From Mixta theicola (lineage in GTDB: Bacteria; Pseudomonadota; Gammaproteobacteria; Enterobacterales; Enterobacteriaceae), in NCBI RefSeq assembly GCF_002895925.1, contig NZ_NWUO01000001.1:310001-374000 (forward strand): 64,000 nucleotides of DNA, read 5' to 3'. The notes under the pieces were generated by a model. That model made no database searches. It saw only the letters and a list, made by a program, of their open reading frames with translations, and was not told the DNA's origin. The translations under genes and the position numbers were made by a program. Positions 1-11,730 of this stretch are shown here, one piece after another. Each line of letters begins with the position of its first letter. Position 1 is the first letter of the stretch.

Positions 1-284
1 AGTCGATAAAGCTGATCAAATAACGTTGGATCGATACTTTTAATTTTATTAGCCCGATAATCGCGGAAAAAGTGATTCAACCGCGTCAGCTCATCCTGAT
101 CGTAACTTTTCCCATTAAAAAACTCGGTTTTAAGCGTTTCACCGGTATGAAGATTATTGAGCGTAAGGACGCGAGGACGAGAAGTCGAAACTGAGGCAAG
201 AGCTGAGCCTGGAAGCAGCGCAAGCCCTGCTGCCGCACCACCTAAAACCAGCAGCTTACGACGTTGGGAATCAAAATTAGTCAT
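1..284 (-). CDS. mepK: Murein endopeptidase MepK (YcbK), N-terminal part, cut by window edge
   Basis: About 94 N-terminal residues are visible from an ATG at 284; the rest lies outside the window. Residues 7-12 read QRRKLL and a hydrophobic stretch follows, ending near ALA, which is a twin-arginine (Tat) signal. The sequence then runs through VLTLNNLHTGE and LNHFFRDYRANKIKSIDP, which I recognise from E. coli YcbK/MepK. The family comprises periplasmic zinc endopeptidases (M15-like) that cut meso-DAP to meso-DAP (3-3) crosslinks during cell-wall growth. The catalytic residues are in the missing part. The neighbour ldtD makes the same 3-3 crosslinks, so maker and cutter sit side by side, as in E. 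coli. Confidence 0.93.
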   Translation of the reverse strand, partial: MTNFDSQRRKLLVLGGAAAGLALLPGSALASVSTSRPRVLTLNNLHTGETLKTEFFNGKSYDQDELTRLNHFFRDYRANKIKSIDPTLFDQLYR

Positions 285-417
285 AAATTGCGTTTACCTG
301 CGAAAAGAAAGCGAACCGTGCAAAAAGTGCACAAGCCGCACCTTAACCGCCACTCTGGATGACGTCAAGATACTAAACGGCAGGAATGTGAGGATAAACG
401 TAAACGCCACAGCTGGT

Positions 418-445
418 CCGGCTGCCTGTAGTAACAGACAGCCGG
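418..445. other. Inverted repeat in ldtD-mepK gap
   Basis: CCGGCTGCCTGT (418-429) pairs with ACAGACAGCCGG (434-445) around a four-base loop, with one C-A mismatch. No T run follows it on the minus strand, so it is more likely an mRNA structure between ldtD and mepK than a classic intrinsic terminator. Function not known. Confidence 0.4.
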
Positions 446-468
446 GAAAAACTTTAGTGAATCAATGA

Positions 469-2274
469 TTAAAGCATTAACTGACCAGCCTGAGCCAGAA
501 TGCGCGTGCCTGACTGAGCGGTGGTATCGTAATTGTAAATATCTGTGCGAAACTGTGTCTTACCGTCATCTGCTACCCAGGCGGTAAGATAAAACAGATT
601 TACCGGGACACGGTGACGAATAGGAACATAGCGCGTATCTCCCTGCTGCAGGCTGCTGGATATGCGCGCATTATTCCAGCCCGCATCCTGCAGTAGTAAA
701 TTGGCTAACTCCGAGGCTTTATTTACCCGTACGCAACCAGAACTCAGCGCGCGAATATCTTTCTGGAAAAGATTGTGATTTGGCGTGTCATGCAAATAAA
801 TAGCGTCGGAGCTGGGCATATTGAATTTAAAACGCCCCAGCGAGTTATTAGCCCCCGGTGCCTGGCGTATGCGATACGGGAATGTAGCCGCCGAGACCAT
901 ACTCCAGTCAATCATGCTGGGATCGATAACCTCGGCATCGTTGCTCCAGCCGGAAAGCAAGGTATAACCATGCTGATACAGATAAGACGGGTTGCGTTTA
1001 ACTTTGGGAATAATATCCTGCCGGACCAGCGTTGTGGGAACATTCCACGGTGGATTCAGCACGACATTATTTAAAGCGCTACGCATCAGCGGCGTTTTAC
1101 GATCGGGACGGCCCACGATTACGCGGGACGATAATATTTCATTGCCGTTAGCGTAATAGACCAGCGAATAGTTGGCGATATTGACCATGATGCCATTACG
1201 CATATCATCCGGCAGCAGCCGCAAACGCTGGATATTGAGCGCCAGCAGCGAGGCACGCAGCTGTGGCGACACGTTTAGCCATTCGCGCGTGCGTGGGCCA
1301 ATCGCCCCGTCAGCTTCCAGACCTTGCCAGCGCTGAAAGCGCTTCACCGCTTCGATTAGCGTTGGGCCATAAATATTGTCGTCTGTCGCCACCGGCTGTG
1401 AAGAGGCAACGTTGCCCGGATTAGCCGGGGTTGAGGCCGGCACGTCAGTAACGTCAGTGGCGGAAGGGCTTACGGTAGCCAACCGATCGTTCTGACTGAC
1501 GGCGTCAGCGGTTGCCGCATCCTCATTTGGCGCTGGCGCGTCTTTAGCCGACAGCATACCGGTACGCTGCAGAATCTCTCTTAACGCCGGAACATCATCG
1601 CTGACCTGGCCGGGACGTAGCGTCTGTTTATCTTTCAGCTGCGGCCACGGATGATTATCCGCCAGCATCTGCTTCAGCGCATTGTGCATACGGCTATATT
1701 GGGGATGTTGAGGAACTAAAGAGTTAACGAAACGGGTCAGTTGCCCGGCATCAACCGCCTTCAGCCACTGGTTAGTCACCGCAAGCGGCGGCAGCGCCAT
1801 TTTGTAAGGAACCCGGCTATATAGCCAGCTTTCACCCTTCTTAGGTACGTTTGCGACAAATTGCAGGTAGCCAAGCATAGCGTCCGATAAAACAATATCG
1901 CGCGCCATACCGGTAATATTGGGATCCGTTAATAGCTGTACCCACTGGGTAAACTGCGGCTGAACCCCTGAAATCGCCACTTCGGCCAGCTGCTGCTGGA
2001 AGTGCTGTACGGCTTCTCTGTCCTGCCAGACAGGCTGCATTTGGCGCGCAGCGTATAAGGATGCCAGCGTTCCGGTATAAAAAGGCTTAACGCCCTGCGG
2101 CAGTGCGGCCAACATTTGCTGTTGTCCTGCGGCCGCGCTCATGGTTTCACCGGCTCTTTCTACCGGTACAGCCGTAATAATCGCCGCCCCGGCGGTAGAG
2201 ATCTGTATCAGGCTGATTGCAACTGCCCAAGCCAGCGTTGTTTTTTTCAGTGCCTTATATTGTGCCAGCAACAT
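469..2274 (-). CDS. ldtD: L,D-transpeptidase LdtD (YcbB)
   Basis: 601 residues (E. coli LdtD is 615). It forms 3-3 crosslinks between meso-DAP residues in peptidoglycan and is the main beta-lactam-bypass transpeptidase of E. coli. Visible parts: an N-terminal hydrophobic segment at about residues 12-32 (signal or membrane anchor); a peptidoglycan-binding domain around [18 protein letters not shown] with DGAIGP; and a C-terminal YkuD domain with IYLHDTP and SSGCVRV, whose catalytic cysteine is Cys514. The 14-residue shortfall lies before the catalytic domain, in the low-complexity Ala/Thr/Pro region, since the distance from Cys to the C-terminus matches E. coli. The start ATG at 2274 has a purine-rich GGGGGCAAGG just upstream. 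Confidence 0.96.
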   Translation of the reverse strand: MLLAQYKALKKTTLAWAVAISLIQISTAGAAIITAVPVERAGETMSAAAGQQQMLAALPQGVKPFYTGTLASLYAARQMQPVWQDREAVQHFQQQLAEVAISGVQPQFTQWVQLLTDPNITGMARDIVLSDAMLGYLQFVANVPKKGESWLYSRVPYKMALPPLAVTNQWLKAVDAGQLTRFVNSLVPQHPQYSRMHNALKQMLADNHPWPQLKDKQTLRPGQVSDDVPALREILQRTGMLSAKDAPAPNEDAATADAVSQNDRLATVSPSATDVTDVPASTPANPGNVASSQPVATDDNIYGPTLIEAVKRFQRWQGLEADGAIGPRTREWLNVSPQLRASLLALNIQRLRLLPDDMRNGIMVNIANYSLVYYANGNEILSSRVIVGRPDRKTPLMRSALNNVVLNPPWNVPTTLVRQDIIPKVKRNPSYLYQHGYTLLSGWSNDAEVIDPSMIDWSMVSAATFPYRIRQAPGANNSLGRFKFNMPSSDAIYLHDTPNHNLFQKDIRALSSGCVRVNKASELANLLLQDAGWNNARISSSLQQGDTRYVPIRHRVPVNLFYLTAWVADDGKTQFRTDIYNYDTTAQSGTRILAQAGQLML

Positions 2275-2351
2275 CCTTGCCCCCTGCCTGCTTTGTCGGC
2301 GGTTAACAAACCGTCATGACTGTTAATTATTATAATAAGTATATAAACGAA

Positions 2352-2385
2352 CAACGGCATTTGTCTCATAGAGCAAATGCCGTTG
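2352..2385 (-). terminator. Perfect 12-bp hairpin after mukB
   Basis: CAACGGCATTTG (2352-2363) pairs perfectly with CAAATGCCGTTG (2374-2385) around a 10-base loop. On the minus strand it lies 35 bases past the mukB stop and is followed by U-rich, imperfect sequence (TCGTTTATATAC). It probably ends or attenuates the cmoM-mukFEB transcript before ldtD. Confidence 0.6.
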
Positions 2386-2420
2386 ATTAGATTAAACGCG
2401 AGGCAACAGTTTTACTACAT

Positions 2421-5400
2421 TTATACCTGCGTTTTTTCATCCTTAAGCTGGTCCTGCTCCGCGCGCAATACCGTCGTGCCCGGCAGAGGATCGGCAGAGA
2501 AGCCTCTCAAGCCAACCACATGAACATGTTCCGTATTGTTGAAGACTTTACGGACCAGTTTATAGGTGGTGCCTTTTTCCGGACTGATATTTTCCGGGGC
2601 GGCGATGATAAGCTGCATCTCCAGACGTTCACAGAGTTCAAACAGCGTCGCTATTGATTTGGCATCCAGACGCGCGGCCTCATCGAGGAACAGCAAGCGG
2701 CACGGGCTAATATCTTTGCCACGCAGGCGGCGCGCTTCCTCTTCCCAGCTCTGCACGACCATCACCAGAATCGACATCCCGGTACCGATCGCCTCACCGG
2801 TTGACAACGCCCCGCTTTCAGCACGCAGCCAACCATCCGAACCACGATTAACCTCAACTTCCATCTCCAGGTAGTTACGGTAATCAAGCAGCTCCTCGCC
2901 GATGGTTTGCGCCGTGCGCTGTCCCATATCAATCTGCGGATTGAGACGCTGCCAGAGTTTAGCCAGCGCCTCGGAGAAAGTAAGCCGGTTACTGTTGAAC
3001 AAATCCTGATGCTGCTCATGCTGTTCAGACAGCACGTCCAGCAGCGTTGCATGGCTTTCGCGCACGTTAACATTCAGGCGCACGCTACGGACCTGGCCAA
3101 AGCTCACGCTTTGCAATCCCTGGTTAAGCTGACGGATACGGTTTTGTTCGCGCTGAATCGTCTTGCGAATAATATTCGCCACGCTGCGCGAGCTGATGGC
3201 CAGCATCTGTTCGCGAGCGGTCAGCTCTTCAGTCAGACGGCTAAGCTCAATTTCCATCTGCTCAATTGCTTCAACCGGATCGTCGGTGCGGATAATATCC
3301 TGGCGGATACGCTCGCGCAGATGCTGATAAACGGCGATAAAGAACTGAATTTTACGTTCAGGGCGTTTGGGATCTTCTGAGAGACGCAGCACGTCTCGCA
3401 GATGTTCATTATCGGCGACCGCCAGACGCAGCGCGCCCAGCGCTTTATCCGACATTGAACGCAGCTCATCGCCGCCCAGATAGGCCAGCTCACGACGATG
3501 CAGACGCCGCTCTACGCCGTTATCTTTCACCATGCGCATCACCAGGCACCAGCCCGCTTTGGCGCTGACTACCTGCTCGCGGCTGATATGGTAATCGCGC
3601 TCCAGACGACGCAGCTTTTTCTGCAGGCCATCCATTTCCGCTTCACAGAATGTCAGCTGTTTTTCCAGCTGATTGCGACGCGAACGGTTATGGCTGAGCG
3701 CATTATGCAATTCATCACGCCGGATTCTGGCACGCTCCTCGGCGCTGGAATCTGCCTGAACGCCAATATCCTGCATCTCCTGCTGCAGCTCTTTCAGCAT
3801 GTCGCGCTTGGCATCGTAAGCGCTTTTTAACGAGGCCAGAACCTGCGAATACTGCGTTAACGTGAGCTGATGCTCGCGCAGGCGTTCACGCGCTCGCGCA
3901 CGCTCCGCTTCCGCATGCTCCAGACGCTGGCGCAGTTTTTCATTCAGATCGCTGGTTCCGGTTAGCATACCGGCGGAATCGACATAGCTGAAATGCGCGC
4001 GACGCTGTACGACTTCGGTAATAGCAAACGCCTGCTGGCGCGCTTCACGCTGCGCCTGCTGCGCCTGCTGATAGCCCGCTTTTAGCTGCTCATGCTGTTG
4101 CGGATCGCTCTGCAGCACCGCCAGCAGCGGCTCAAGGCGGGCCAGATGATTACCATGCTGTTGAACAAAGCGCGCCGCCTCCTGCGCTTCACTCATCAAC
4201 TCACGCAGCTCTTCGCAGCGATCCGCCAGCGTCTCATCAAGCAGCAGACTCACGCGCGGCAGCAGACGGTTCAGCTGCGCGACGCCCTCTTTTGCCTGTT
4301 CAAACTGCTGACGCTGCTGCTGGTTTTCGCTTTCGTGCGCGTTAAGGGCGCGTTCGATTTCGCCGCGGCGCGCATTCAGCTGGCGAATTTGCGCCTCAGG
4401 ATCCTCTTCAAACGCCACCGCCAGGTGGCTGCCGATAAAACGGCTAAAGGACTGATGCAAACGCTGGGTTTTCTGCACGTCAAAGGAGAGCGTGGCGTAG
4501 GTTTCCGCCAGCTGCTCACGTTCGGCATGTAGCAGCTCCAGCTGCTTCTCACGGGCGGCGCGGCCAAACAGCGGCACTTTAGGAAAGCGAGAGTAACGCC
4601 ACTGGCGCTCAGCAACCTTCACTACTACCGCTTTTTCCAGCTCTTCGGTGCTGAAAACGCTGTCGTCAAAGGATTGAGGATCCCCCTCGATCAGATAGAG
4701 ATCTTCCGGGCACTCCTCCAGGCCATCCAGCTGTTCGCGTACCAGCGAAAGATCGGGCACCACGATGGCATGACGCGACGGCCCATACAGCGCCGAGAAG
4801 TAAGGCGCATCTTCAAAGGTGACGTCGTCATAAATTTCCGACAGCAGCACGCCGCCGAAACGTTCGGCCAGCGCATTCAGGCGCGGATCTTCAGAACCGC
4901 CAGGCTGGCTTAAACGCTCAATCTGCTGTTCCGTTTCACGCTTACGCGCCGCAACCTCATCGCGCTCGACCGTGGTTTCACGCTCGCGCTCCAGCAGCTG
5001 CTGCATAAACTCGGTAATCTGCTGGCTGTTTTCCAGCGGCTGGCCGGTCTGTTCGCTAAGCTGGGTCAGGATCTCCTGCGCCGCCAGCCAGTGCGGCGCG
5101 CGGGCAGTCAGCTGCGTAATGCGTTCACGCAGCTGTTCCAGCTCCTGGCGCATCATCATTCGCTGCTCGCCGGCATCGGCTACGCTCTGCGACAGCTGTT
5201 CAATGCGCGCTTCCAGCTCATGCTGCAACGCTTCAAGCTCATGCGCCTCATACTGCTGGCCCTGACGCTTACAAAACTCGTTCAGCAAACGCTCGGCTTC
5301 ATACTGCTCGCGCAGACGCTGTTCCATTTCAGACAAGCGCATCCGCAGCGAAGCGAGCTGCCCGGCCTGATGACGCTGGTTAGCCGCGTCACGCAGCAAC

Positions 5401-6899
5401 TCCCGTCCGGTTTGCCAGGCTTCACTACGGCTGACCGGCCCGGCAATTTTACCTACCAGTTCAAACGCCTGCTCAAACTGGCTGTGCGCCGCTTCGGCAA
5501 CGCTCATTTTCTGCTCAAGCATCAGCAGATTTTCCGTCGTCTCCTGCTCACGCGCCTGAAAAGTTTCCTGCCAGCTTTCCGCGTTATCTATACTGAGCTC
5601 CGGCAGGCGACAAATCTCCTGAGCGCGCTGCAACGCCTGCAGCGCCTGCTGATACTGAATAGCGCGCGTTTGCTGGACATCGAGCGCCTGCTGATAGTCC
5701 GCCAGCTGGCTTTTTAACTCATCAACTTCAAGCTCGGCCGCTTCCCGACGCGCTTCGTTTTCTTCCTGCACTTCACGCGCTTCGGCCACCACCTCATTCT
5801 GCTCTTCCAGACGATAGGTCAGCTCATCAATATCGGCTTCGTAGCGCTCAATTTTTTCCCGTTGACGCACCGCCGTCTGCACCAGATTAAGGTGATCGCT
5901 TGCAGCCTGATAATCGGTTTCCAGATCGCTTTCAGCCGCGCTGTGCTCCGCCAGTTCACGCGCCATTTCCACGTGCCGGTACTGCTCAGCAGCCAACTGT
6001 TTACGACTGGCAAGGAGGTCATTACGCAACACCAGCGCGCCGTCCAGATGGATGCGGCGTTCATTGGCGTGACGCATATAATCCGCCGCCACATAGTTGG
6101 TAGCTTCAGAGATCAGGTGCTTAAACAGGTCGCGATCGGACTGGGTGACGCGAATCGCTTCCAGCGTCATACGGTTTTCCCGCAGCGCCGCTTCCATATC
6201 CTGAAATGCTTTACGTACGCCGCTATTTTCCGGCAGCAGATAATCACGCAGCGAGCGGGTAATGGCGCTGGAGATCCCGCCGTACAGCGAGGCCTCAATC
6301 AGACGATAAAACTTGCTGCGATCGCTGGCCGAGCGCAGGCGACGCGCAACAATACCCAGCTCAAACATCAGGCTGTGGTAATCAATAATGGAGTTGTACT
6401 GTTTAAACTGCACCCCTTCCAGTGCCTCAACGCGATCTTTCAGCTCGTTAAGCGGCAGGACGCGCGCCTGACGAGTGCCCACCGTTTCCGTAAGCATTTC
6501 AGTAGGATGCAGAGAAGTTGGCAGACCGTGGATGCTGAACGGACGAATATCCACCTTTTTATCACGCCCGGCCACCTGTTGCAGGCGCACCCCGACAACG
6601 ACACGCTGATGGCGTGAATTAACCACGTCCAGCACGGAGTAGCAGACGCCCGGACGCAGCTTTCCATGCAGCCCTTTATCACGCGATCCGCTGGTGGAAC
6701 CCGCCTCGGTGGTATTACGGAAATGAAGCAGCGTCAGATCGGGGATCATCGCCGTAATAAATGCCGCCATCGTGGTAGATTTACCGGCGCCGTTGCCGCC
6801 AGAAAGCGTGGTGACCAGGTTATCAAGCTCAAAAGTACGCGCAAAAAAACCGTTCCAGTTAATCAGCGTTAGCGAGCGAAATTTTCCGCGTTCAATCAT
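2421..6899 (-). CDS. mukB: Chromosome partition protein MukB (SMC-like ATPase)
   Basis: 1492 residues (E. coli 1486). MukB is the SMC-like core of the MukBEF condensin, which extrudes DNA loops and partners topoisomerase IV. Walker [10 protein letters not shown] is at residues 34-42 in the N-terminal head. Long Gln/Glu/Arg-rich coiled coils flank a hinge near the middle (the stretch with [13 protein letters not shown] and [12 protein letters not shown]). The C-terminal head carries the signature-like [11 protein letters not shown] and a Walker [14 protein letters not shown]. The start ATG overlaps the mukE stop as ATGA, so the two are translationally coupled. The gene is the last of cmoM-mukF-mukE-mukB. 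Confidence 0.98.
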   Translation of the reverse strand: MIERGKFRSLTLINWNGFFARTFELDNLVTTLSGGNGAGKSTTMAAFITAMIPDLTLLHFRNTTEAGSTSGSRDKGLHGKLRPGVCYSVLDVVNSRHQRVVVGVRLQQVAGRDKKVDIRPFSIHGLPTSLHPTEMLTETVGTRQARVLPLNELKDRVEALEGVQFKQYNSIIDYHSLMFELGIVARRLRSASDRSKFYRLIEASLYGGISSAITRSLRDYLLPENSGVRKAFQDMEAALRENRMTLEAIRVTQSDRDLFKHLISEATNYVAADYMRHANERRIHLDGALVLRNDLLASRKQLAAEQYRHVEMARELAEHSAAESDLETDYQAASDHLNLVQTAVRQREKIERYEADIDELTYRLEEQNEVVAEAREVQEENEARREAAELEVDELKSQLADYQQALDVQQTRAIQYQQALQALQRAQEICRLPELSIDNAESWQETFQAREQETTENLLMLEQKMSVAEAAHSQFEQAFELVGKIAGPVSRSEAWQTGRELLRDAANQRHQAGQLASLRMRLSEMEQRLREQYEAERLLNEFCKRQGQQYEAHELEALQHELEARIEQLSQSVADAGEQRMMMRQELEQLRERITQLTARAPHWLAAQEILTQLSEQTGQPLENSQQITEFMQQLLERERETTVERDEVAARKRETEQQIERLSQPGGSEDPRLNALAERFGGVLLSEIYDDVTFEDAPYFSALYGPSRHAIVVPDLSLVREQLDGLEECPEDLYLIEGDPQSFDDSVFSTEELEKAVVVKVAERQWRYSRFPKVPLFGRAAREKQLELLHAEREQLAETYATLSFDVQKTQRLHQSFSRFIGSHLAVAFEEDPEAQIRQLNARRGEIERALNAHESENQQQRQQFEQAKEGVAQLNRLLPRVSLLLDETLADRCEELRELMSEAQEAARFVQQHGNHLARLEPLLAVLQSDPQQHEQLKAGYQQAQQAQREARQQAFAITEVVQRRAHFSYVDSAGMLTGTSDLNEKLRQRLEHAEAERARARERLREHQLTLTQYSQVLASLKSAYDAKRDMLKELQQEMQDIGVQADSSAEERARIRRDELHNALSHNRSRRNQLEKQLTFCEAEMDGLQKKLRRLERDYHISREQVVSAKAGWCLVMRMVKDNGVERRLHRRELAYLGGDELRSMSDKALGALRLAVADNEHLRDVLRLSEDPKRPERKIQFFIAVYQHLRERIRQDIIRTDDPVEAIEQMEIELSRLTEELTAREQMLAISSRSVANIIRKTIQREQNRIRQLNQGLQSVSFGQVRSVRLNVNVRESHATLLDVLSEQHEQHQDLFNSNRLTFSEALAKLWQRLNPQIDMGQRTAQTIGEELLDYRNYLEMEVEVNRGSDGWLRAESGALSTGEAIGTGMSILVMVVQSWEEEARRLRGKDISPCRLLFLDEAARLDAKSIATLFELCERLEMQLIIAAPENISPEKGTTYKLVRKVFNNTEHVHVVGLRGFSADPLPGTTVLRAEQDQLKDEKTQV

Positions 6900-7612
6900 T
6901 CCTCTTCATCCTCCGCCATGTCTGTCTGGCGCTGCTGGCTATCCGCTTCTTCTTCGCTGTTTTCCGCCGTTTCCAGCATCATGGCTTCGCCGGTGCGAAT
7001 CATGCGCAGCTGCGCCTCGCGCGGATCGTCGCCGCTGCGAACGTCGGCGCCAAAGCGGAAAACGGATTCCATAATGCGAAATTTGCTGCTGTCGTTGCCC
7101 ATAAACCAAACCATGCCAAGACGGCGCAGGCGATTAAGCGACGCGCGCATTTTTTCCTGCAGCTTTTGGCGATCGAGATCGGAGCCGGTTGAACGCTGGT
7201 TAACCACCTTCAGCAGTTTACCTTCGTCCGCCAGGCTCACCAGTTCGTCATACAGTTCCTGCTGGGTAAAAATTCCCTCATTCGCCAGACGTTCCGGGCT
7301 GAGATAGAGATAACAGAGAATTTTTCCCACCAGCATATCCAGCTCAGAGAGCACCGAGCGCGGAATAAGCGTGGTAGAACGCGGACGTAAATAGAAAAAA
7401 CCTTCCGGCGCGCGCACTAACTCGACGTTATAGCGCGCATAAAACTCTTCAAGATATTCCTGGTAATCCATTAAAAAAGCATGGTTGTCCAGCTCTTCAA
7501 TACCAATATGTCGTCCCGCACGCAGCTGGCTGTCCAGCGCGGGAAAAAGCGGATTCGCCAGTGCCTGAGCCATTTTAACTGGCATCACTTGTTCAATATT
7601 TGTCGATGACAT
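6896..7612 (-). CDS. mukE: Chromosome partition protein MukE
   Basis: 238 residues from ATG 7612 ([16 protein letters not shown]), the start that matches the E. coli protein. An upstream in-frame start at 7639 would add nine residues and is less likely. MukE dimers bind the kleisin MukF and the MukB heads and regulate DNA binding. The central stretch [20 protein letters not shown] and [18 protein letters not shown] is typical of the family. The C-terminal tail is very acidic ([22 protein letters not shown], shown here only as a description of its composition). The gene overlaps mukF by 20 bases and mukB by 4, so complex stoichiometry is probably set by translational coupling. Confidence 0.97.
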   Translation of the reverse strand: MSSTNIEQVMPVKMAQALANPLFPALDSQLRAGRHIGIEELDNHAFLMDYQEYLEEFYARYNVELVRAPEGFFYLRPRSTTLIPRSVLSELDMLVGKILCYLYLSPERLANEGIFTQQELYDELVSLADEGKLLKVVNQRSTGSDLDRQKLQEKMRASLNRLRRLGMVWFMGNDSSKFRIMESVFRFGADVRSGDDPREAQLRMIRTGEAMMLETAENSEEEADSQQRQTDMAEDEEE

Positions 7613-8915
7613 GTGCCTGCACCTTGGCTCCGTAATCATTAATGGGCTGCCATTGCGCCGGCAACCCGGAAAAATCAGCTTCCGCCACGCCTAAACGCAC
7701 CGCCTGATCGATGACAATGCGCGCCACGTCAAAATGACGGGCCCGTGGATACTGCGCCAGATAATCCCGCATCACCTCACCGAGGTTAAGCGGTTTATTT
7801 TCCGTTTTGTAAATCTGCAGCGCTTCTTCAATCATCGCTGCAAGCTGTTCACGGATTTCATTAAACTCTTCATACTCCAGCTCTGAAGGCAGCTCGCCGG
7901 TGACCTCTTCGTCACGCAGCGTCAACTCTTCGTCACGCATATCGAACAGGCGATCGGCATTGGCGCAGGTCAGCGCCCAGGGCTGTTCAAAATAGTTCTG
8001 GACCGACTGGCGTAAGCGCTGGGCAAAGACGCGGTTTTTATCCATATCGATGGCGGTACGAATAAATTTATGGACGTGGCGGTCATAACCGATCCACAGG
8101 TCAATCGCCTGCTGGCCCCAGCTAATAATGCGATCGAGTTTATTCTGCAGATCGAACACCAGCTTATCGACAAAACCGAGATCCGGACTGCCGAGCGTGG
8201 CGTCCTGAATACGTAGCAGATTCGCCTGCAGCTTGTCGCCCGCGGCTTCCAGCGTATCCTGCAGCTCGCGCAGGGTGCCGGAGGTTTCCGAGAGCAGCAG
8301 TTCACAGCTGGAGATGGCGGCGCGCCAGTCCTGATTAAGCAGCGCGGCAATATCGTTTTTAACCGACTGCTGTTGCTCATCCATCAGACGCTGCGTTAAA
8401 TCGATGCTGTCGAAAATCTCCGCGACCGAGTATTTCAGCGGCGCGAAGACGTTGCGGTGCCAGTGAAACTCATCGCCATCCTCCTGCGCCGCATCCGCCG
8501 CCCGCTTCAGCTCCTGGGCAACAATCGAAAGCTGCATAGAGAGACGCAGAGTGGAAAATTCACGCTGACGGATATAGTAATCGGTAATGCCGATCGCCAG
8601 CGGCGTCAGACGATAGATCGCATTGCCGTCCGCCAGTTCGCTGGTAAAGCGATTAAGCAGGCGTTGGCGCACCAGATCGTTTATCGCATTATTGGCGCGT
8701 ACCACGACGGTTTCATGGGTTTGCTCAAAGGCGTCGCTGACGTGACGAAACGCATCTGTCAGCTCGCCCTCGCTCATTTCCCCATCCATTCGCTCGCCGT
8801 TTAGCGTGGCGATAGCCAGCAGAAACGCCAGACGTTCGGTGGGTAACGAAACGGAAAAATCGTTTTTCCGCGCCCAGGAGACCAGCTCCGGGACAGTCTG
8901 GGAAAAATCACTCAT
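7593..8915 (-). CDS. mukF: Chromosome partition protein MukF (kleisin)
   Basis: 440 residues from ATG 8915 ([17 protein letters not shown]), the same length as E. coli MukF; the longer open frame upstream lies inside cmoM and is not needed. MukF is the kleisin that bridges the MukB heads and holds MukE. It has an N-terminal winged-helix dimerisation domain (about residues 1-120), a helical middle containing the well-conserved [19 protein letters not shown], and a C-terminal winged helix contacting MukB. The start codon overlaps the cmoM stop in an ATGA. Confidence 0.97.
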   Translation of the reverse strand: MSDFSQTVPELVSWARKNDFSVSLPTERLAFLLAIATLNGERMDGEMSEGELTDAFRHVSDAFEQTHETVVVRANNAINDLVRQRLLNRFTSELADGNAIYRLTPLAIGITDYYIRQREFSTLRLSMQLSIVAQELKRAADAAQEDGDEFHWHRNVFAPLKYSVAEIFDSIDLTQRLMDEQQQSVKNDIAALLNQDWRAAISSCELLLSETSGTLRELQDTLEAAGDKLQANLLRIQDATLGSPDLGFVDKLVFDLQNKLDRIISWGQQAIDLWIGYDRHVHKFIRTAIDMDKNRVFAQRLRQSVQNYFEQPWALTCANADRLFDMRDEELTLRDEEVTGELPSELEYEEFNEIREQLAAMIEEALQIYKTENKPLNLGEVMRDYLAQYPRARHFDVARIVIDQAVRLGVAEADFSGLPAQWQPINDYGAKVQAHVIDKY

Positions 8916-9697
8916 AGTAGATCCTTCGGGCCGGGTTTGCGCGCCGTGACATGAATATAACGCCCCAGGCTGATAAAGGGTTCCTGACGGCAATAGTGAG
9001 TTTCTATCGCCAACAGCCGATCAAATTCATCTATTCGTCGTTGTTTATCGTGCATATAATCGTGAAATACCCGAATGCCGGCGCGGCGTTCAATAATGAA
9101 GCCGCAGGATTGCAGCCACTGATAGACCTGTTGGGGATCGCGCGGGTAATCAGGCGAAAGCGTTTTCTTTTTGCCTTTCTTCATGCCGACTTCCAGCCAG
9201 CCGAAATTACCGTGCGCCGCCGTACTCAATATCTGCCCGTGCAGGTTGTAAAACATCAACGATAATATGCCGCCCGGCGCCAGCGCTTCGTACAGCGTAG
9301 CCAGGATCGCTTCTGGCTCGGCGACCCACTCCAACACCGCGTGAAACAATACCAGATCCGCTGGCTTATCCAAGTATTGCGCCACCTGCTGCGCGCTAAT
9401 TTGTTGGAATTGCATATTGGCAATTACGTTCTGCTGTTCCGCATGTTCGCGGGCACGCTGCAGCATTTCACCAGAAATATCGCACAGTAAAACCTGATGG
9501 CCGCGCGCGGCCAGCCCGCAGGCGATTTGCCCCTGACCGCCGCCAACGTCCACAATGCGCAGCGGCCGATCCGGCAAGGTTGTCAGTAACGCATCCAGCT
9601 CCTGCCACAGGATAGCCTGACGAATACGCCCTTTGGTGGTACCGTAAATGTTTTGCGCAAACTTATGGGCAATATCGTCAAAGTTACGATCCTGCAT
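8912..9697 (-). CDS. cmoM: tRNA (cmo5U34) carboxymethyl methyltransferase CmoM (SmtA)
   Basis: 261 residues, same length as E. coli CmoM/SmtA. It is a class I SAM-dependent methyltransferase: motif I is [14 protein letters not shown] at about residues 49-62, and [11 protein letters not shown] is the post-motif region. The family converts 5-carboxymethoxyuridine at tRNA position 34 to its methyl ester, extending wobble decoding. It is the first gene of the mukFEB operon, as in E. coli, and overlaps mukF by four bases. It is divergent from elyC with a 123-bp gap that must hold both promoters. Confidence 0.96.
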   Translation of the reverse strand: MQDRNFDDIAHKFAQNIYGTTKGRIRQAILWQELDALLTTLPDRPLRIVDVGGGQGQIACGLAARGHQVLLCDISGEMLQRAREHAEQQNVIANMQFQQISAQQVAQYLDKPADLVLFHAVLEWVAEPEAILATLYEALAPGGILSLMFYNLHGQILSTAAHGNFGWLEVGMKKGKKKTLSPDYPRDPQQVYQWLQSCGFIIERRAGIRVFHDYMHDKQRRIDEFDRLLAIETHYCRQEPFISLGRYIHVTARKPGPKDLL

Positions 9698-9820
9698 GCG
9701 TCAGCTCCGGGGATTGCTGTTTCAGGGCGCCTATTTTGTCATACCCCGGCGCAGAATGAACCTTTGATGCAAAGTCTGGCTATCAGATGATGTTTTTTCG
9801 GACAAAAGGAATCCGCAGAC

Positions 9821-10621
9821 ATGCTTTTTACCCTAAAAAAAATTGCTGGCGGCCTGTTGCTGCCTTTGCCGCTCCTGCTTTTGCTGATGGCGTTCGGGCT
9901 TTTGCTGCTTTGGTTCAGCCGTTGGCAAAAAAGCGGGAAAACCCTCGTTTCAGCGGCCTGGATGATTCTTTTTTGTCTTAGCCTGCAGCCGGTGGCGGAT
10001 AGTCTGCTGCGCCCGCTGGAGCAGCGTTACCCCACCTATAATGAAACCGCCCCCGTGGAGTTTATCGTCGTACTCGGCGGCGGTTATACCTGGAATCCGG
10101 CATGGGCGCCCAGCTCTAATCTGATTAGCAACAGCCTGCCACGCGTAACGGAAGGGGTAAGGCAATGGCGGATGCATCCGGGCGCTAAAATGATTTTTAC
10201 CGGCGGTCCGGCATCCACCAATCCGGTTAGCAACGCTGAAGCGGCGGCCAGGGTCGCCATATCACTGGGCGTGCCGTCGGCGGCTATTATCCAACTCGAT
10301 TGGCCACGGGATACTGACGATGAGGCGATGGCGGTTAAACAGATCGTCGGACAACGCGCTTTTCTGCTGGTGACATCCGCTAATCATATGCCTCGTGCCA
10401 TGACGTTTTTCCATCATCAGGGTTTAATGCCGATTGCCGCTCCGGCAAATCAGATGGCGATTGATTCGCCGCTTAACGGGTGGGAGAAAGCCTTGCCTGC
10501 GCCGCTGTGGCTAAGCCATAGCGAACGCGCGGTCTATGAAGGGCTGGGCGCTCTGTGGCAGAGCATCAATGGGAAAACCGCCGCTGATGCCGCGACGCCG
10601 CAGAACCAGGCTGCGCCCTGA
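9821..10621 (+). CDS. elyC: Envelope biogenesis factor ElyC (DUF218 family)
   Basis: 266 residues (E. coli YcbC/ElyC is 259). Two hydrophobic helices fill the first 65 residues (GLLLPLPLLLLLMAFG and WMILFCLSLQPV), followed by a DUF218 domain starting at EFIVVLGGGYTWNP with a conserved LVTSANHMPRA segment. In E. coli loss of ElyC impairs peptidoglycan synthesis at low temperature and affects the shared undecaprenyl phosphate carrier; the biochemical activity is unsettled. ATG 9821 is preceded by AAAGGAAT. The gene stands alone on the plus strand among minus-strand genes. Confidence 0.94.
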   Translation: MLFTLKKIAGGLLLPLPLLLLLMAFGLLLLWFSRWQKSGKTLVSAAWMILFCLSLQPVADSLLRPLEQRYPTYNETAPVEFIVVLGGGYTWNPAWAPSSNLISNSLPRVTEGVRQWRMHPGAKMIFTGGPASTNPVSNAEAAARVAISLGVPSAAIIQLDWPRDTDDEAMAVKQIVGQRAFLLVTSANHMPRAMTFFHHQGLMPIAAPANQMAIDSPLNGWEKALPAPLWLSHSERAVYEGLGALWQSINGKTAADAATPQNQAAP

Positions 10622-10695
10622 CCGTTAAAAGGACGGAAATGGCTGGCCGTCCATATCGGGATTTATCCCGCTTTAGGATGGTCGGGCATTGCAGG

Positions 10696-10715
10696 GAGGA
10701 GCCCGAAAGCTCCTC
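10696..10715. terminator. Hairpin between convergent elyC and kdsB
   Basis: GAGGAGC (10696-10702) pairs with GCTCCTC (10709-10715) around CCGAAA. It lies between the convergent ends of elyC and kdsB. There is no good T run in either direction, so its role as an intrinsic terminator is only suggested by position. Confidence 0.4.
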
Positions 10716-10736
10716 TCGTTAACTGAAAAACGCTGG

Positions 10737-11483
10737 TTAGCGTAATGCCTCGCGGACGCGCGCCAGATCTTCAGCCGTATCGACGCCCGCTGCTGGCGTC
10801 GTCTCTGCTACATCGACGTGTATCTTTTCGCCGTACCATAATACGCGCAGCTGCTCCAGCAGTTCGATTTGTTCCAGCTGGCTGGGTTCCCAGCTTACGT
10901 AGCGACGAATAAAACCTGCCCGATAGGCATAAATACCAATGTGACGCAGCAGGCTGTCGCCAATGCTGTCATGCGACTGCGCAAAACGCTCGCGATCCCA
11001 GGGGATGGTGGCGCGCGAGAAATAAAGCGCATGCCCCTGCGCATCGCGTACTACCTTAACCGCGTTGGGATTAAAGGCTTCTTCAGCATGGGTAATCGGC
11101 ACTGCCAGCGTCGCCATGCCCGCCACTGAACCTGCCAGATTGTGAGCAACCTGACGGATAATTTCAGGGGGGATTAATGGCTCATCGCCCTGCACGTTAA
11201 CAATGATAGTGTCATCGGCAAACTGATACTGCTCGATCACCTCGGCCAGCCGCTCGGTGCCGGATTGATGATCGGGCTGCGTCAGGCATACTTCGCCGCC
11301 TGCCGCCGTAACGGCCGCCGCCACGTCAGGATGATCGGTAGCAACAATTACCCGGTCGGCGCCAGACTGTAGCGCTCGCTCCATCACATGTACCACCATC
11401 GGTTTACCGTGAATATCAACCAGCGGTTTACCGGGTAAACGCGTTGATGCAAAGCGAGCCGGAATGATGGCGACAAAACTCAT
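10737..11483 (-). CDS. kdsB: CMP-KDO synthetase (3-deoxy-manno-octulosonate cytidylyltransferase)
   Basis: 248 residues, the usual length. It activates KDO with CTP to CMP-KDO, the donor for the inner core of lipopolysaccharide. The N-terminal nucleotide-binding signature [15 protein letters not shown] is at residues 7-21, and [15 protein letters not shown] is the metal/sugar site region. The start ATG overlaps the ycaR stop (ATGA), so kdsB is translated from the ycaR message. It sits with lpxK and msbA in a lipid A and LPS supply block. Confidence 0.97.
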   Translation of the reverse strand: MSFVAIIPARFASTRLPGKPLVDIHGKPMVVHVMERALQSGADRVIVATDHPDVAAAVTAAGGEVCLTQPDHQSGTERLAEVIEQYQFADDTIIVNVQGDEPLIPPEIIRQVAHNLAGSVAGMATLAVPITHAEEAFNPNAVKVVRDAQGHALYFSRATIPWDRERFAQSHDSIGDSLLRHIGIYAYRAGFIRRYVSWEPSQLEQIELLEQLRVLWYGEKIHVDVAETTPAAGVDTAEDLARVREALR

Positions 11484-11662
11484 GGATGTATCTCGTCTGC
11501 GGATAGCGTGCGGGCTTCGTTTTCCAGCAGAACCGGAATACCGTCGCGAACCGGATATGCCAGGCCATCTGGTTTGCAGATCAGTTCCTGCTGCTCTTTG
11601 TTGTAGTAGAGCTTGCCGTTACAGACCGGACAAGCAACGATTTCAAGTAAACGGTGATCCAT
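11480..11662 (-). CDS. ycaR: Trm112-like small protein YcaR
   Basis: 60 residues from ATG 11662, preceded by a strong GAGGAAAC site; the longer open frame upstream is not needed. The sequence begins [18 protein letters not shown], with one CxxC pair and a later Cys (ELIC), and belongs to the UPF0434/Trm112-like family. Length matches E. coli YcaR. Function in bacteria is not established; the tight coupling to kdsB is conserved across enterobacteria. Confidence 0.93.
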   Translation of the reverse strand: MDHRLLEIVACPVCNGKLYYNKEQQELICKPDGLAYPVRDGIPVLLENEARTLSADEIHP

Positions 11663-11730
11663 GTTTCCTCCGTAATGGACCGAAGCCTCAGGATGGCAAG
11701 CATAACACAGCCGCTGAATGGGCGATAATG

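Noticed and set aside
5862-6617. 251-codon plus-strand frame inside mukB
   Set aside because: Antisense to the coiled-coil coding region of mukB; no support.
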